Positions 39,181 through 51,575 of a stretch of 64,000 nucleotides of DNA are shown in pieces. The DNA lies in the NCBI GenBank assembly GCA_020152595.1, contig JAIGNY010004522.1:229501-293500 (forward strand). The letters run 5' to 3'. The notes under the pieces are model-generated. The model was not told where the DNA came from, did no database searches, and saw only the letters and a list, made by a program, of their open reading frames with translations. The stretch comes from Chiridota heheva. Taxonomy: Eukaryota; Echinodermata; Holothuroidea; Apodida; Chiridotidae. Numbering within the stretch: the first letter of the stretch is position 1; every line of letters begins with the position of its first letter. The position numbers and the translations under genes are program-made.

Positions 39181-41540
39181 AATTATTATTGACTTATTAC
39201 TGGACTCCATTTGTATGTTCAGCTCCCGTATATGAAGCATGACAAAATTTAGGCAAAAAAGAAACGGGTTTTATGCCGGGAATAGATATTTTAAATATTT
39301 GAACGTTTTTAAAAATTGCGTTATGTTTTGGAAATTAATATCTTAAGGTGTGAAAATACACCATTGCAAAGTCTTGCATTTTATATGAAATAGGGGCCAA
39401 TAATTATTGTGCATTTAATTCTGCAATCTTGTGTACACTTTCTTTACAATAATACCTCTTACAGACTAATAGTAAAAATATAGTCTTTGAAAGTTCTTAA
39501 GAATTTTAGTTTTTGTTTACAGTTTAGGCACAGTATGGTTTTTTCCTGGACATCGATTTGTGGTTTGAAAAAAACAAACTACAAATTTATATTTCATCAA
39601 AAATAGTATAATCCAAACATTATATATAAGTCATTTCCATCTCGTGACCATCTAAAGTAGAAATTTTTGACCATGTCTTTGACTAAATGGCGGCCATTAT
39701 AAAGGATTTGTACAACAACAGCATTACATTATATGATGTCGTTTGAAATTGATTTTTATGTCAAAGTATAATGCTAGCATTATTTGTAAAAGATATTACG
39801 AAATAAATTCTTTAGTGATTATGAAATTGTTTTAAAAGAATGTGATCTATGTGAATTTTTTTACCAGATGTCATTGTTAATTCATCTGCATAAAAATATA
39901 CAAAAAAATAATGAGGTAAACTTACATTTTTTCCGAATCAATCAAATATTTCCAGTTTTTCTGTTTTTTTAAGTGATATGGCATTTTTTTATATACTTGA
40001 TGACGTTATTCGCTTATTTAAAATTATTAAAAATATTTGTTGTAACTTGACAATCAGTTATCATCCCATTATCAGATTAAATGTTAATGTCTACTGTGTA
40101 TAATAGTGGCCATATTTCAATGATATATTAACAAAATACCTTGTTTTGAAAAATGACATGTCAACGTCACGGTTTGTTCAGGAAAGTAAAATGTTTCATT
40201 GATAATGATATTATTTTTACTGATTTATATGAATTGTAATGTTGTTTGTTTTGGATATGGTTCAGTTGAGGTGAATGCGTAGCACCATTCATTAGTCTGA
40301 ACATTTATCTAAAGTAAGTTTGCACAGTTTTATACCAATCTTCTTTTATTTTGAAGGCATCAGAAGGTGTGATTGAAGTTTGTTATCTACATTTTGATAT
40401 GTTGAATTTTGACTTCCACCAGACATGTTTGCTCAGCAGCAAGATGTCACTTTGATAAAGGTTTCGATAGAAAGTTTTGTTCAAAAGGTGACAAACCATA
40501 TACATGTTATCTTTAATTGTTATTATTTTTGTTGAAATCAAATAGCATCATTCAGCCTTCTGAAAGTTAATTAAATTAATCAATATTCACAAGGTTTGAT
40601 TTTACATATACCTAGCTATGAAAGGTAATACAGAGTTAGAAGTTACAGTCAACATATAATACGTTTGTAGTAAAAAAGAGTGTGTTTATAAATCATACCT
40701 ATTTTCATACTTTATATATTGATTGGTGTACATATTTATATTCTATGTTTTAAAGTAGATTAAAAACATGGTGTAGATTTTTTGACTGCAGAGGGTCTTA
40801 AAGTAAAACTCGTTTACACAGCTTCTTAAATACACGAATACACTTCTTAAATACTTGTCTGTGAAGCATGTTAAATTGATATAAACAATGATATGAAATG
40901 AATGCTACCCTCTATGTTAGTGGTGAAATATTCTGAAACGTCTCCTTCATTACAAGCACAAAGATACTGGCATCGTAATACATTCTGCAATGCCACCATC
41001 ATACAGTGTTAAATTTTAGCCGGGGAAGACCAGAATACACATTTTCTGAATAGCGCCACCAATCACCGCGTAGCTTGACCTAATCATAACGAGTCATTAG
41101 TCATCAATCACTAGTTCATGACCTCACATGATAATCGCACAAACGGAACCCAATTCATCACCCCATGACAACTCGTGTTCTAAATAGAACAGGTTAACAT
41201 GAAATAGGAATATCATATACAATTTAACGATGATCAGAAATGTGAATTTGCCATAAATTTAAGGAATTATAGATCGTAAAAGGGTCAGTTACTTACGGGT
41301 CATTGTACTGCAATTTCCATATAACCTTAATACGACTCGAATATCAACGATGCCATTAAATTGTTGATAAAACATCATAATACTGACACATGTAAATCTA
41401 AACTGATGAAAGATAATCATTATGAATAGGATTGCAACTCATCGACTATTTGACCACCACGACTCTCTCAAATTAAGCAAAACTTGTTACTCTCTTAAGA
41501 GCATTCTTTATTCAGACTTAATCATTCTTTGAGATTTCGA
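39180..41540. other. AT-rich non-coding stretch
   Basis: No gene-sized frame, tandem array or recognised element. It lies upstream of the Gypsy remnant. I looked for a 5' LTR partner to sequence after 46960 and found none by eye. Confidence 0.4.
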
Positions 41541-41551
41541 CTGTAAAAGGG

Positions 41552-42850
41552 ATGGCGCTAATACATTACAAAAAGCCGCAACACATGGTTTATATAGATT
41601 CAATGAGAAACACGGCCCATTCTCGTTCTCAACTTCACATAGAACTTCCTCTCATATTCCATGGAAATGGGACAGAAGATTTTGTTAATTGGGTTCGGAG
41701 ACTTAAAGTAGCTGTTTTAATAGATATCGATGAATCTGTGTTGCACGCAATTTTACCCGAGAGATTAGGAGGGGCTGCTTTCAGCTTCTGTGATTCGCTT
41801 CCCACAGATAAAAAGAAAGACAACAAAGCTGTTAAAGATGATATGAAAATCATTTCGAATAGCGCCAATTTATTTCCACATTTTATAGTTATTTAAGCGC
41901 TCGCCCTCGTCTTCCGGGCCAAAACTTGGAAATGTACGAAGCTGATCTTGCACGACTTCTTCCAAAGCATTTCCGACGCATGGATGCGCTGCTAAAAACG
42001 GTGAAAGTTTTAGATGATTTGTCACGGAAATTAACCCGTACTTACAGGTCAAAGTCCATGAAATGGGCGCAAGTAGTCTTAAAGACGCTTTATAAATCGG
42101 AGGGCGCGTCGAGCGTGCACAGCAAGCCAGCAAACACTTATTATCATCTTATTCACCACAGCTTTCCCAAACACCACCTTCAAATCCTGTGACTTCCCTT
42201 TTCGAAGTTTTGCGAGAGCATCTTCCAAGCTCATCTACATATATTTCGAAACCATCACATTTTTTTCAAACACAAACTTTAAAAACTTCTCCTTTGGAAG
42301 CCAAGCAGGAATCTCTTTCAAAATAGTTCAACTACATTCAACATGATGACATTTGCAAGTTACAAGAAACGGTCGACGCCTTAGCGAGCAAAGCGAATTC
42401 TTTAGAGCTTGAAATAAAAATTTACTGATCTTCAAATCATCTTTCTCCACTACGGTCTTACAAATCAAGGCGTACATCATCTTCGGACCCGAGAAGATAC
42501 GAGAACAACTGGAAACGAACGAACTCGTCAAAACAGAGATACAGATCACCCTCACCAGTCGTAAAAGTGGTCATTATGCTAACCCTTTGAAATTTTAAGC
42601 ACAATACCATTCTCCTAAAGGAAATACCTGATCCCCTTCACCTGTTCACCAAGTTTCCGGTATGGAAGACGAGTTGTTCCCCAAAAACATATTCTGACCA
42701 GAGAAATGATCGAGTGAACGAGTTTTCTGAATTTGCTGATGGCAGATACAACAAATGTCACCCTCATGAAGACGACAGACATAACAAATCTGTACGCTTC
42801 AATGACCAGGGAAACGGACAATAGTTGGTGAAGCGGGTCATTCTTAAACT
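41552..42850 (+). pseudogene. Gypsy gag remnant
   Basis: The first frame (41552-41896, 114 residues) contains FHGNGTEDFVNWVRRLKVAV and LPERLGGAAFSFCDSLP. This resembles the N-terminal capsid region of Gypsy Gag proteins, with its conserved F-x-G-x-x-x-F-x-x-W and L-x-G-x-A. A second frame (41926-42192) with YEADLARLLPKHF continues the homology after a break. The remainder to 42850 has only short fragments and no clear CCHC knuckle. Broken in at least three places. Confidence 0.6.
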
Positions 42851-42857
42851 AAGCCCA

Positions 42858-43309
42858 GCAAGGTAGGGAGGCAGGTAGCTAAGTCGACTGAACGTACGAC
42901 TAAGATGCTGGAGCCTGGAGGTCTCAGGTTCAAGTCTAACGGCAATTCAACCAGCTATTTTCGCACAGATATGCAGAACGATATACGCTGACATCAACCG
43001 CAGAGATTTTTCTTCTGCATCACACCTTCTCCCCAACCCGACCTTTAAGAAAAGTGGTCAATGCGTGAGTTCCGCTCGCCGTCCTTCGGAGAGGACGTAA
43101 ATCCGTCGGTCCTGATGGTAGGAGATTCACCCCCTGCCTGGTTCTCTGAACACTTCTCAAAAAGAGCAGGGTCTTAACCCGATGTTCATTCACTTCCCAT
43201 CCTGGCAAATTCCTTGGGTCCACACTGAAAACAAGTCAATAACGTATGTGTGCTTTTCCTGGCATGTACCTAAAAGTGCAAAACAAACTAAACTGAACTA
43301 AACTAACTA
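42858..43309 (+). mobile_element. tRNA-derived SINE inserted in the Gypsy element
   Basis: The head has an A-box-like TAGCTAAGTCG (42877) and a B-box-like GGTTCAAGTCT (42928), spaced as in a Pol III promoter. The body contains CGCCGTCCTTCGGAGAGGAC GTAAATCC, like the conserved central domains of some metazoan SINEs, then CATCCTGGCAAATTC. The tail is AAACTAAACT-type repeats (43277-43308). CCCAGCA directly before (42850-42857 region) and after (43316-43322) is a likely 7-bp target duplication. A 3' fragment of the same family lies at 11272-11338. Confidence 0.7.
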
Positions 43310-43338
43310 AAACGACCCAGCAGAAAAGTTTACCGGAA

Positions 43339-43935
43339 ATGAGCTGTAATGATAGTACGTCTGTATGCCAAATTGCAGACAGTGATGACACCTCATATGT
43401 ATCAGTCACAATAAAAAATATTAAAGCTGATGCCTTCATCGATACCGGTTCGGACTTAACGATAATCAGGTTAGATTTAAAAAAAAAGTATATCCACATT
43501 AGCAAACGACCAAAAGAACCACATATGGTTATCGGAAGATCAGTTACGGGGGAGCCAATTGATTCAGTTGGCACGGTGTCAGGTGCATTGAACATAGGTA
43601 CACATTATATCCAACAGAACTTCCATGTCTTCAGGAACATAAGTCAGTCGTTGATTCTTGTATGGGATTTTATCAAATTACATATATCTTTAAATCCATC
43701 AAGACGAACAGTCTCTTTCTTTGATGAAGAGATTGCGATGTTAAACAAGGCGTCAATAATACCCCTTTGCTGTAATCTTATTTTGTTTGATGCTGTAACA
43801 ATACCACTGAAAACGCAAATTTACGTTTCAGCTGCAATTGACAACGTCCCATTCACAATCAAACCAGACAATTACATTGGAGTTCTAGAGCCTCACTACT
43901 TCGAAGACGGGATCCTTAGACCCCAACCATCATAG
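43339..43935 (+). pseudogene. Gypsy aspartic protease region
   Basis: The longest uninterrupted frame of the element (198 residues). DTGSD at 43441-43455 (residue 35), preceded by ADAFI, is the catalytic D-T/S-G signature of retroviral-type proteases that cut the Gag-Pol polyprotein. Downstream are hydrophobic strands and FHVFRNISQSLILVWDFIK, where the family usually has a G-D-F or G-x-D-F turn; here it is WDF. The frame ends at TAG 43933-43935 before the RT, so it is cut off from Pol. Confidence 0.65.
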
Positions 43936-44149
43936 AAGTTATAGACAATTCAAGTGTTGCTGCCACTATAAACATTAACCATCACCCAATACAAATGAAA
44001 GGAAAACTTAACTGGGCAATATCTACTCTGCAGATTAAAAACAGTATTGCGAATACTCAACTGCTCAATAATGGATGAAAGTACTAATCCATTGTACAAC
44101 CTAGAAGACGATCAATCAAACGTGCCCCAGTTTCAGTCGGGTACGAAAA

Positions 44150-45110
44150 CTTGACTTCACAACAGACACATAAAGTTAATGATCTATTGCATAAATTTGC
44201 AGATGTCTTCAGCGACAAGTCGAGTCCGACAAGTCTCGTGAAACACGGGATCAAAGCAAAACATATTGGTCCTGTACGTCAGCGAGCAAATAGACTGATA
44301 GAACATCATCGTCCATGAAACGTGAAATAAAAAAAAAGATTAACAAACTACTGGAGGATGACATTTTGAGGAAAGCCAAAGTCCTTGGTGTTCTCCGATT
44401 GTAATGGTTCGGAAAAAGAACAAGACCTATCGATTCTTCGTTGACTACCGCAAATTAAATGCAGTTACCAAAAAAGATAGCCACCCCTTACCCCGCACCG
44501 ACGATACGTTAGATGCATTCGGTGGATCTTGCTATTTTAGCACGATGTAATTAACAAGCGGCTATTAGCAAATACCCATGGAACCCTCAGACAGAGAAAA
44601 ACTGCCTTCAATACAGGATTTAGCTTGTACCAATGCAAGGTTATGCCGATGTGCTTAACAAACGCCCTGCCCACCTTCCAACTTCTCATGGAGCTCATCC
44701 TTCGAGATCCTTATTAGTCATCCTGTCTCGTGTAGTTGGATGATGTTATCATTCTTGGTAAAGATTTTCACGAACATCTACAGAATGTTAAAGACATACA
44801 GTCTCGTTTTCGATCTGCTGGAATTACAGTAAAGTCAAGCAAATGTCATCTTTTTAAAGGAAAGGTTAGATTCTTGGGTCACGTCGTCTCAAAAGATGGA
44901 CTAAAGCCAGACTCAGCCAACATAGAAAGAGTGAAGATTGTCCACCTTCACGCAATACGTCAGAAGTTTGGGCTTTCTTGGGTCTCGCAACTTACTATCA
45001 GAAGTTTATCTGCAACTTTTCACAACTTGTCTCTCTATTGACTGATCTTACCAGGAAAAACACTCCATTTGAATGGACTGCAGACTGTTAGAGAGCATTC
45101 GATATTGCGA
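44150..45110 (+). pseudogene. Gypsy reverse transcriptase remnant
   Basis: Pieces in several frames: a FADVFSD-like lead-in (44200), YRFFVDYRKLNAVTKKDSHP (about 44430-44490), and an LDDVIILGKDFHEHLQNV segment from 44736, followed by KSSKCHLFKGKVRFLGHVVS. The catalytic box Y-L-D-D is broken: the codon for the Tyr is TAG (44733-44735). Frameshifts lie between blocks. Non-functional. Confidence 0.75.
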
Positions 45111-45460
45111 AGAAAGCATTATCATCACAACCGCTTTTGTGATATCCTGACTTCCAAAAGAATTCGTTCTTCATACCGATGCATCTTTCTCTACTACAGG
45201 AGCGTTCTGTCACAAATGAAAGAAAGGAAGTTGTAGTAGTCTTCGCGAGCCATACGTTTACAAAAGCAGAGAGAAAATGGGTGACATATGGCAAGGAGTT
45301 ATACACAATTGTGTGCGCAGCTCAGCATTTCAGACATTACCTTTCAAGCCGTCCATTTGTGATTTATACAGATCACAGATCCAACAGAAGGAAAGGGAAA
45401 TACGTTATCTCCCAAGAAACAAAAACGGAAACGCAGACGGAGTGTCCAATCTAACATGTG
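45110..45460 (+). pseudogene. Gypsy RNase H remnant
   Basis: Fragments FASHTFTKAERKWVTYGKEL (45244-45303) and FVIYTDHRS (about 45355-45381) match the RNase H domain that follows Gypsy RT, including the conserved E of ERKW and the D of TDH. The leading catalytic DAS is visible near 45176-45186 in a different frame. Confidence 0.7.
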
Positions 45461-45859
45461 GATTCCTGTTCAACGTCAGAATCTTTGATCCATTGCATCG
45501 AAACTGAGAGAAGCGTGTTATCTGAATCAATACAAACAGAAAGTCAAGCAGAAGAGCTTGAACAAAAAACATAACCACTATGACAGATACTCGAGAAGCT
45601 GCTAATTTATCAACAATGATGAATGACCTCAATTTCATTAAAGAGCATCAGCAGGCTCACCATATTATCAGTTAGGTGATTGATTGGAAAAGAAACGATA
45701 ATCGACCACCAAAACACAAACTTAAAGGAAGCCCTCGATCCTTAAGGAAATTATGGTGGGAATATCCGAGATTGGAGCTGGCTGATGACATTCGGTACAG
45801 ACGACTTCTTTTACCAGGGCGAACCATGATGCAAACAGTCATACTGAATCAGATGATGC

Positions 45860-46410
45860 CTGGTATTTCCATATGTTCCACGGCAATGCCTTCGCTGGTC
45901 ATCTTGGTTTTGATAAAACACTCGAGAAAGTCAAGACACTTTGCTTCTGTCGGTATATGCAATGGGATGTGAGAACATTTTGTTCTAATTGCATGACTTG
46001 TAACATCAGAAATAAGCCAACTCCCAGCTACAGTGCACCTTTACATAATATAACAATCACAAGAGCGATGTACCCTGTGTGCGCTGACAAAGCAGAACTC
46101 CTGATCACCCAGAAAGGGAACGCTACGTACTTGTCGCCATGGATAATTTTTCTAAGAATGTAAGTCATCATCTAACGCCAGATTAAAAGCATCGACCGTC
46201 GCTAAATGCCTTTTCGAGCAGTTCATAAGAAAACATGGTGTTGAGCAATTGCACAAGAACCAGGGTTGTCAGTTTAATAGAGATGTTGTCCGTACCCTTT
46301 GTCAAGCATTGGGAATAGCTAAAACCAGAACAACAGTGTGATGAACTAATTGAAAGGTTCAACAGAACCGTAAAAGATCAGTTGTTATATATCTTGCTGC
46401 CACTCCAGGT
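45860..46410 (+). pseudogene. Gypsy integrase, HHCC domain and part of the core
   Basis: HGNAFAGHLGFDKT then FCSNCMTCN (45876-46010) form the H-x-H ... C-x-x-C zinc-binding domain that precedes the integrase core. After a frame break, HKNQGCQFNRDVVRTLCQAL (46250-46310) corresponds to the second catalytic region; the family has D-Q-G and here the Asp position reads Asn. The third catalytic Glu is not clear. Confidence 0.7.
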
Positions 46411-46415
46411 TCATT

Positions 46416-46880
46416 GTGAAAATTGATTTCACTTATAAGTCGGCGAAACATGCCTCCATTGGATACAAGCCCGTATTTCATTCTATACGTCAGAGAGCCA
46501 AGAGTGCCGGCTTCTCTAACAGTTTCTTCCGCGAATGCTGCAGCAATGCAACTGTGAGAACTCCAGCTGAGAACTGTTCGTCACTGAAACGCCGCGTTCA
46601 GAATGCTTTCCAGCCTGTCAATGAGGAAACCACGGACGCTCGGCAAAAACATAAATACTATTACGACCAACATGTACGATATCATGCATATATTTAAGGA
46701 GAACTTGTGCTGCTGGACAATTTGGCCAACATTAAGTCAAAGTTATCGCCAAAGTGGACAGGACCTTTCAAGATCTGAAACCCATGACAGAGGATGAACA
46801 GTATATAACGAATCAAATCCAGGATACAAGGGATGGTTAGAGTTCATTACAATCGCTTCAAGCCATATGCTGTTGCGAAG
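46416..46880 (+). pseudogene. Gypsy integrase C-terminal part
   Basis: KSAKHASIGYKPVF (46434-46475) is the S-x-H-x-S-T-G-Y-x-P-F region. RQKHKYYYDQHV (46640-46675) is the K-x-Y-D-x-x-V region. A GELVLLDN then WTGPFKI segment (46697-46777, other frame) is the SH3-like end. Frames do not join. Confidence 0.65.
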
Positions 46881-47159
46881 AGTCCACCCATTTCAACTCC
46901 TTCGTTCATACTACCCTCATTACACAGCTCTTTCGGGATTTTACCACCTGTAAACCACACATTTCCAGGCAGTGGATGCTCAGAATACGATTGAAAACCC
47001 AACACTCAACAACGCTCAAAACTCTGGAAATACAACAGCAAGACAAAACTAGCTTCGTAAATACAGGTGCAAACAAGGTCAGGTAGAGTAGTTAGAAGAC
47101 CAAATTATTATGGTTGTTAATTACATTGCGTATAAGTATTCTATTCCTACTATATAAGT

Positions 47160-47640
47160 TATACTTTATTGAGAATCCAGCATAAGGCACCTACCTTAGT
47201 GTACAAGTGTGTAAATAAACAGGCACCAAATTACTTAAAGGATTTATTAATTGATATACCTTATAGACGGAACACCAGATCAACTACCTCATATAAAAAG
47301 TTATTTGTACCAATTCCCAAAGGTAATACTTTTGCTGGTCGTTCTTCCAGTTGTAATGTAACCGACATGGTGGAATGACCTACCAGAATATGTTAAACTT
47401 GCTTAGTCAGTAAATGTTCTTAAGCGTCATTTGAAAACTTACTTTTTCAATCAATTTTAGTGGTATCTCCTATTTTATTTGTTTTGTTTATACCGGTCCC
47501 GTTGCACTGGGAGGGCGGCCATCATTCTTGTATTGATGTTTCAAAACATGTATTCATGTTGTAAAGCGCCACTGAACATTGCTAGATTGAAGTGTGCGCT
47601 ATATAAATTTATGGATTATGATTATGATTAACTTATTCCT
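47160..47640 (+). mobile_element. LINE 3'-end fragment with (ATTATG)n tail
   Basis: The frame RIQHKAPTLVYKCVNKQAPN YL, then RSTTSYKKLFVPIPKG, is the C-terminal tail of CR1/L2/Jockey-type reverse transcriptases. It shifts near 47365 into a WNDLPEYVKLA stretch interrupted by a stop. The 3' end has GCGCTATATAAATT and GATTATGATTATGATTA (47617-47633). It inserted downstream of, or into, the end of the Gypsy remnant. Confidence 0.7.
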
Positions 47641-49980
47641 TAACATAAATCTGAAGTACCTTATGACTTGGATTATTTTGTTCTTGAAATGCTTCTCTTG
47701 ATCAAATTGCAGTAAGATGTATCAACTTATTATTAAACGTATATGGACGTCTAATACCAACTTGATTGAGTTTAAAATGATCATTTAAAATGTATTTTGA
47801 TTACGATATGACTTTGATAACAATATGACTTTCAATTTATTGGAAAGTTGTGCGTTAGTGTGTTTTGAAACTGATTCTTTTCGTCAGTTTTATAGTGGAA
47901 TGGTTGCTTACTTTTATATTTTGTTTGTATCAAATGATTTTTCCGTATTTCTCAAACCAATGCTTTACCTTTTTCAATACCAAGGACAATTAACTGAAAA
48001 AAAGCTTGATAATTTGAAAGAAAGATATATACTGATACAGAGCGACAGAAGTAAAATATACATTTATTCATATTTATTTGATTCATATTCATTCATACTT
48101 TTATTCAAGATATTTGCGAGTATTCGATATTGAACCATGAAGTATGAACATAGAGTATATATAAAATATATAATATAGATATGCAAAGGTTTATCACAAC
48201 TCGTAATTCGGGTATGCATGGAATGCTATATTTATCTATGTATACGACTTCTATTTATATAACACAGAATCATTGTTTTCTTGGAGAAAAAGAAAACATC
48301 ACTATAAACTACACAGACATCATTTTATTTTTGAGACTGTTGTCAAGTCGTGTAGTTGGTTGTGAAATATTGTTCTGCAAAATGAAAATACATGAATCGG
48401 GGTCGATTCTTCAATAAGAGAGGGAAATATGTAACAGACTAAACTATACAAACGTTAATAGTCCTTTAACTCTTAGCTTATGAACCACATTCCTTTAGTT
48501 CTTTAAGTAGTCTTGTATCCTTCGTTCCATTGTTATGCTCCTTTTGTTGCATATAATGAAGTCTATGAATATATTAGGGGAGAGTGAATCATGCACTTGA
48601 TCAACTTGTATTGTATTTGATTATTCTGAGGATTCATTCTCAACCTCATACCCTAGCCCCGCCGGCACGTTACACATTTAAAGGATTCCTTCTTTTCTTT
48701 GTCAAAACAAGGAACTATAAATAGCTCCATGTTTAAAACAACCTTTGAGTTATTAACGTTAATTTGTAACGATGAGGATTGGTAAAAGATTGGTGCGCAA
48801 GATCACATGATTATGATTATTATCATTAGCTAATTCACTTGGTTTAAAAATGTGACCTGAGTTCATCAGACCGCATAGCAATCGCGCGCATTCACCCCGC
48901 ATTGGAGTGAAAACAAAGCGATCAGCTGTGTTTGTTTAAATGCCATACGTACCGCACATAGTAAACGCATACAGACTTGCCCACATGTATCGCGCAAAGG
49001 TTTGTTTTCACTCCAGAAAATGACGTCATCTCCCAGATGTGACGTGACGCAAGCCATGTGAATAAATGGAATGTGTAGTATGTTTGTTTAAGATAAGTAC
49101 AAACTATGTTTGATATTTAACATTTGTCCATTTTATTTTAAGATGTTTCATGTACGTAAGTGAATTAGTATTGTTTTGAAATAGCTGATAGGGATTTAAA
49201 CAGTGACGTCATTGGAGCACTGCTCCAAACGTGTAGCATGTGGTACGCTTTTACAACTTGAATTTGCAGTCGAAATGAATTAGCCTCCAAAGCAAGTTTC
49301 CAATTTTGAGAAGATAATGGGAGTTATATCATTAACAGTAAACTATAGCTTCACATTTCCAAAACACTGTTTGTACCACCATCCTGTTAATTCTTTACCG
49401 TTGCAAATTTGATTTTGTGACTCCCACTTTTGTTAGGCAAATTTGATGTAGTGAATTTGAAATGCCCCCTCTACCTCCCTCCGTCAAACACGCACACATA
49501 TTCACGCATACTTCCTACCCATGACTATTGGGTAGGATTGGTACCGTGGTAGCGATTCTTTATTGATAAAGGAATGGGTCGTATTTCCAAAGCTGAAAAT
49601 AAATCTTGCAATAATACTGCATATATACAGCATATATTCAACAGGATTCGATGTAAGTTTTGTTTCCTATATTTGTTGTGAAACAAACGAGAAGAGAAGT
49701 ATTGTCTTTATATTATATATTCAAAGATGACATTAGCGTGAACAGTATCACAACCTGAGGAATACCGAGGTAGGTGGCTTGCAATCGACCTAACTAGACC
49801 CATTGACTTTGTTCTATGTGTTCTGGCGATAACACAACACTGTCTATAAGATATGTCCCATTAATTATAATCATTCAATGATTCAATATTTGGAAGATTT
49901 AATTCAAATAAGTCATTCGAGTTTACGAAAGTGTAATTCTTTCTACACCACTTTCAACAACACCATCATGACACCATCGT
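47640..49980. other. Non-coding AT-rich stretch
   Basis: No supported gene. A purine tract AAGAGAGGGAAATA followed by TGTAACAGAC at 48416-48440 looks like a polypurine tract and the start of a Gypsy-type LTR, but no second copy was found. Confidence 0.35.
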
Positions 49981-50099
49981 GATTTGTAGAGATAATGAAT
50001 ATGTCAGTCTCGTTGACTCAATGAATACTAAAACTTGTGATGTATGCAGTTTGAGAGAGTTGAACACACAATTACAATGATGGGGTCGTCGCCTGCGTA

Positions 50100-50321
50100 T
50101 TCAGTTATGATAGTACAAATGCTATCACGAAACGCTTAATACGACCCAGACGAGAACACAGGTACGACGTACGGACAGACATAACATCGACAACCAAGTC
50201 AATGTCCACGGCCTTTGATAACCACTTGTGGTGCACTGGCGTGTCTACCCGCCCCAGGATTGAACCCGGGGCCTCGTGGTCTGTAGACAGGTATGATAAC
50301 CGCTACACCACAGTAGGTAGA
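50100..50321 (-). mobile_element. tRNA-derived SINE, family S2, copy 1
   Basis: Minus-strand head 50321-50244. It has an acceptor-like stem (TCTACC with GGTAGA), a D-arm GTGGTGTAGCGGTTATCA, and a T-arm CCCGGGTTCAATCCTGGG with a B-box. The anticodon stem does not fold, so it is not a functional tRNA. The body that follows contains GGTTATCAAAGGCCGTGGAC (about 50228-50209), shared with 51738-51757. Confidence 0.65.
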
Positions 50322-50824
50322 TAGGTATGCAGTTTTCGGATCACAGAGCTTTTATATGCATTATCTGCGACGATGTTACATACAATTTGTTTTAATGTTA
50401 AGCAGTTGAGATTTTAAAAGTACATTCAATTCATGGGCATCCATTTGGTTCGCTGACATCTTCCAGCGGTCCAGTATACACATTTCATGTTCCCCATCAG
50501 CAGATATTTCGCAATCATTACTTATAATGCAGCTTTACAATTTTAAAAATTGTATATATCAACATTACAGTAAGCACTGGTTTTTGACTAAAATAGGAAA
50601 CACACATGTATATGCTTCAAATTCATTGTTGTTATTTCAAATCTTTCCCCAGCGCCAACTTCTCGATCACCAGGATTTTTTGTATAAACAATGTTAAGAA
50701 AGATAAAGAAAGAAGATTTTTAATTCATTGTTCACAACAGGGCCTGATAACTTAAAGGTGCGATATCGGCATAAGGATATTCAGTTGCAATTTTTCTATT
50801 GGATGAAATTTCAACCAACTGCTA

Positions 50825-50935
50825 TTCGCGCCTCTATTTGTGAGGCCGAATGGGTAAGGCGATGGACTAAGCTTCCACCGTGACAGGCTTGATTTTTTGC
50901 CAAACGTAACGAGTTCGAATCTTGTCAAGGCGACA
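50825..50935 (+). tRNA. tRNA-Leu(AAG)-like sequence, probably a pseudogene
   Basis: GGCCGAATGGGTAAGGCGA is the D-arm of a type II (Leu/Ser) tRNA. TGGACTAAGCTTCCA forms an anticodon stem of four pairs with loop CTAAGCT, anticodon AAG. GAGTTCGAATCTTGT is the T-arm, and CGCCT and AGGCG can pair as part of the acceptor. The variable region is about 30 bases, longer than normal, and the T-stem has mismatches. It may be a decayed tRNA or the head of a SINE. Confidence 0.4.
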
Positions 50936-51251
50936 TTTGTTTTTCGTCTTTTCCACTCATTTGAATTAAAGTAGCTTTCAACTGGGATATTATCAGTTAA
51001 TAACCTAATATAAAACATTAAACAAACAACGAATTTATTCAGCTCTATTCAACTCAGCCGTGTCGTGTTACCACATATACATACCGAACTACATCGTGCG
51101 TGTATACCAAGTCTTCGTACACACACTGAATAGAGGGATTTCATCATTCAACTTTAACTCAACTGGACTCCATTTTGCAGGGTAGCGTGTCGTTGCGTTT
51201 CACGCGTCTTCACACAGCTCAGTCACATCACACATACAGCAAACATACTAC

Positions 51252-51575
51252 ATGCTTAGCTACCAGTACCAGCGTAAGCAAATTTTACTGATTGCACTTT
51301 TTTGCTCGCTTCTGATTTTTCTTCATATTTTCCTTAAGCAAGTTTTATTTTCACCGGGAATACGAAGAGTAACTTTAACGTTAGCGCCATCTGATTGTTC
51401 GTTATACTCAGACAAAGCCTACATACCTGATATAAAGTGCTCGCTGCAAATCCTAGTGTGCAAACCCTACCGTGGGTTGAAGGCTGTTGCGTCGTACAGC
51501 AGAAACTCACTTCGAACGTCGATCAGGATCAGATGGAAATCGAGAAAATGTTATTCCCCCGCACACATCTATTAG
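51252..51575 (+). CDS. Possible first exon of a type II membrane protein
   Basis: ATG at 51252 opens 107 codons. Residues 1-10 are polar with Arg and Lys (YQYQRKQ), followed by about 22 hydrophobic residues (ILLIALFCSLLIFLHIFL) and then a lumenal-type sequence. That layout is typical of Golgi glycosyl- or sulfotransferases (established family architecture), but no catalytic motif is present. From 51437 another frame (to 51623) looks more protein-like (VDQDQMEIEKMLFPRTHLL), which suggests a frameshift. No convincing splice donor. Function not assigned. Confidence 0.35.
   Translation: MLSYQYQRKQILLIALFCSLLIFLHIFLKQVLFSPGIRRVTLTLAPSDCSLYSDKAYIPDIKCSLQILVCKPYRGLKAVASYSRNSLRTSIRIRWKSRKCYSPAHIY

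Larger units (their letters stand above)
41540..46960 (+). mobile_element. Ty3/Gypsy-type LTR retrotransposon, decayed
   Basis: Fragments appear in the order gag, protease, RT, RNase H, zinc-binding integrase N-domain, integrase core, C-terminal tail, all on the plus strand, with many stops and frameshifts. This gene order (integrase after RNase H) is that of Ty3/Gypsy elements. A SINE interrupts it at 42858-43309. LTRs were not identified; a purine tract followed by TGTAAC at 48416-48435 is the only 3' LTR-like candidate and lies beyond a LINE fragment. Confidence 0.8.

Noticed and set aside
46960-48440. 3' LTR of the Gypsy element
   Set aside because: TGTAAC after a purine tract at 48430 is suggestive, but no matching 5' copy was found before 41540 and the intervening sequence contains a LINE.
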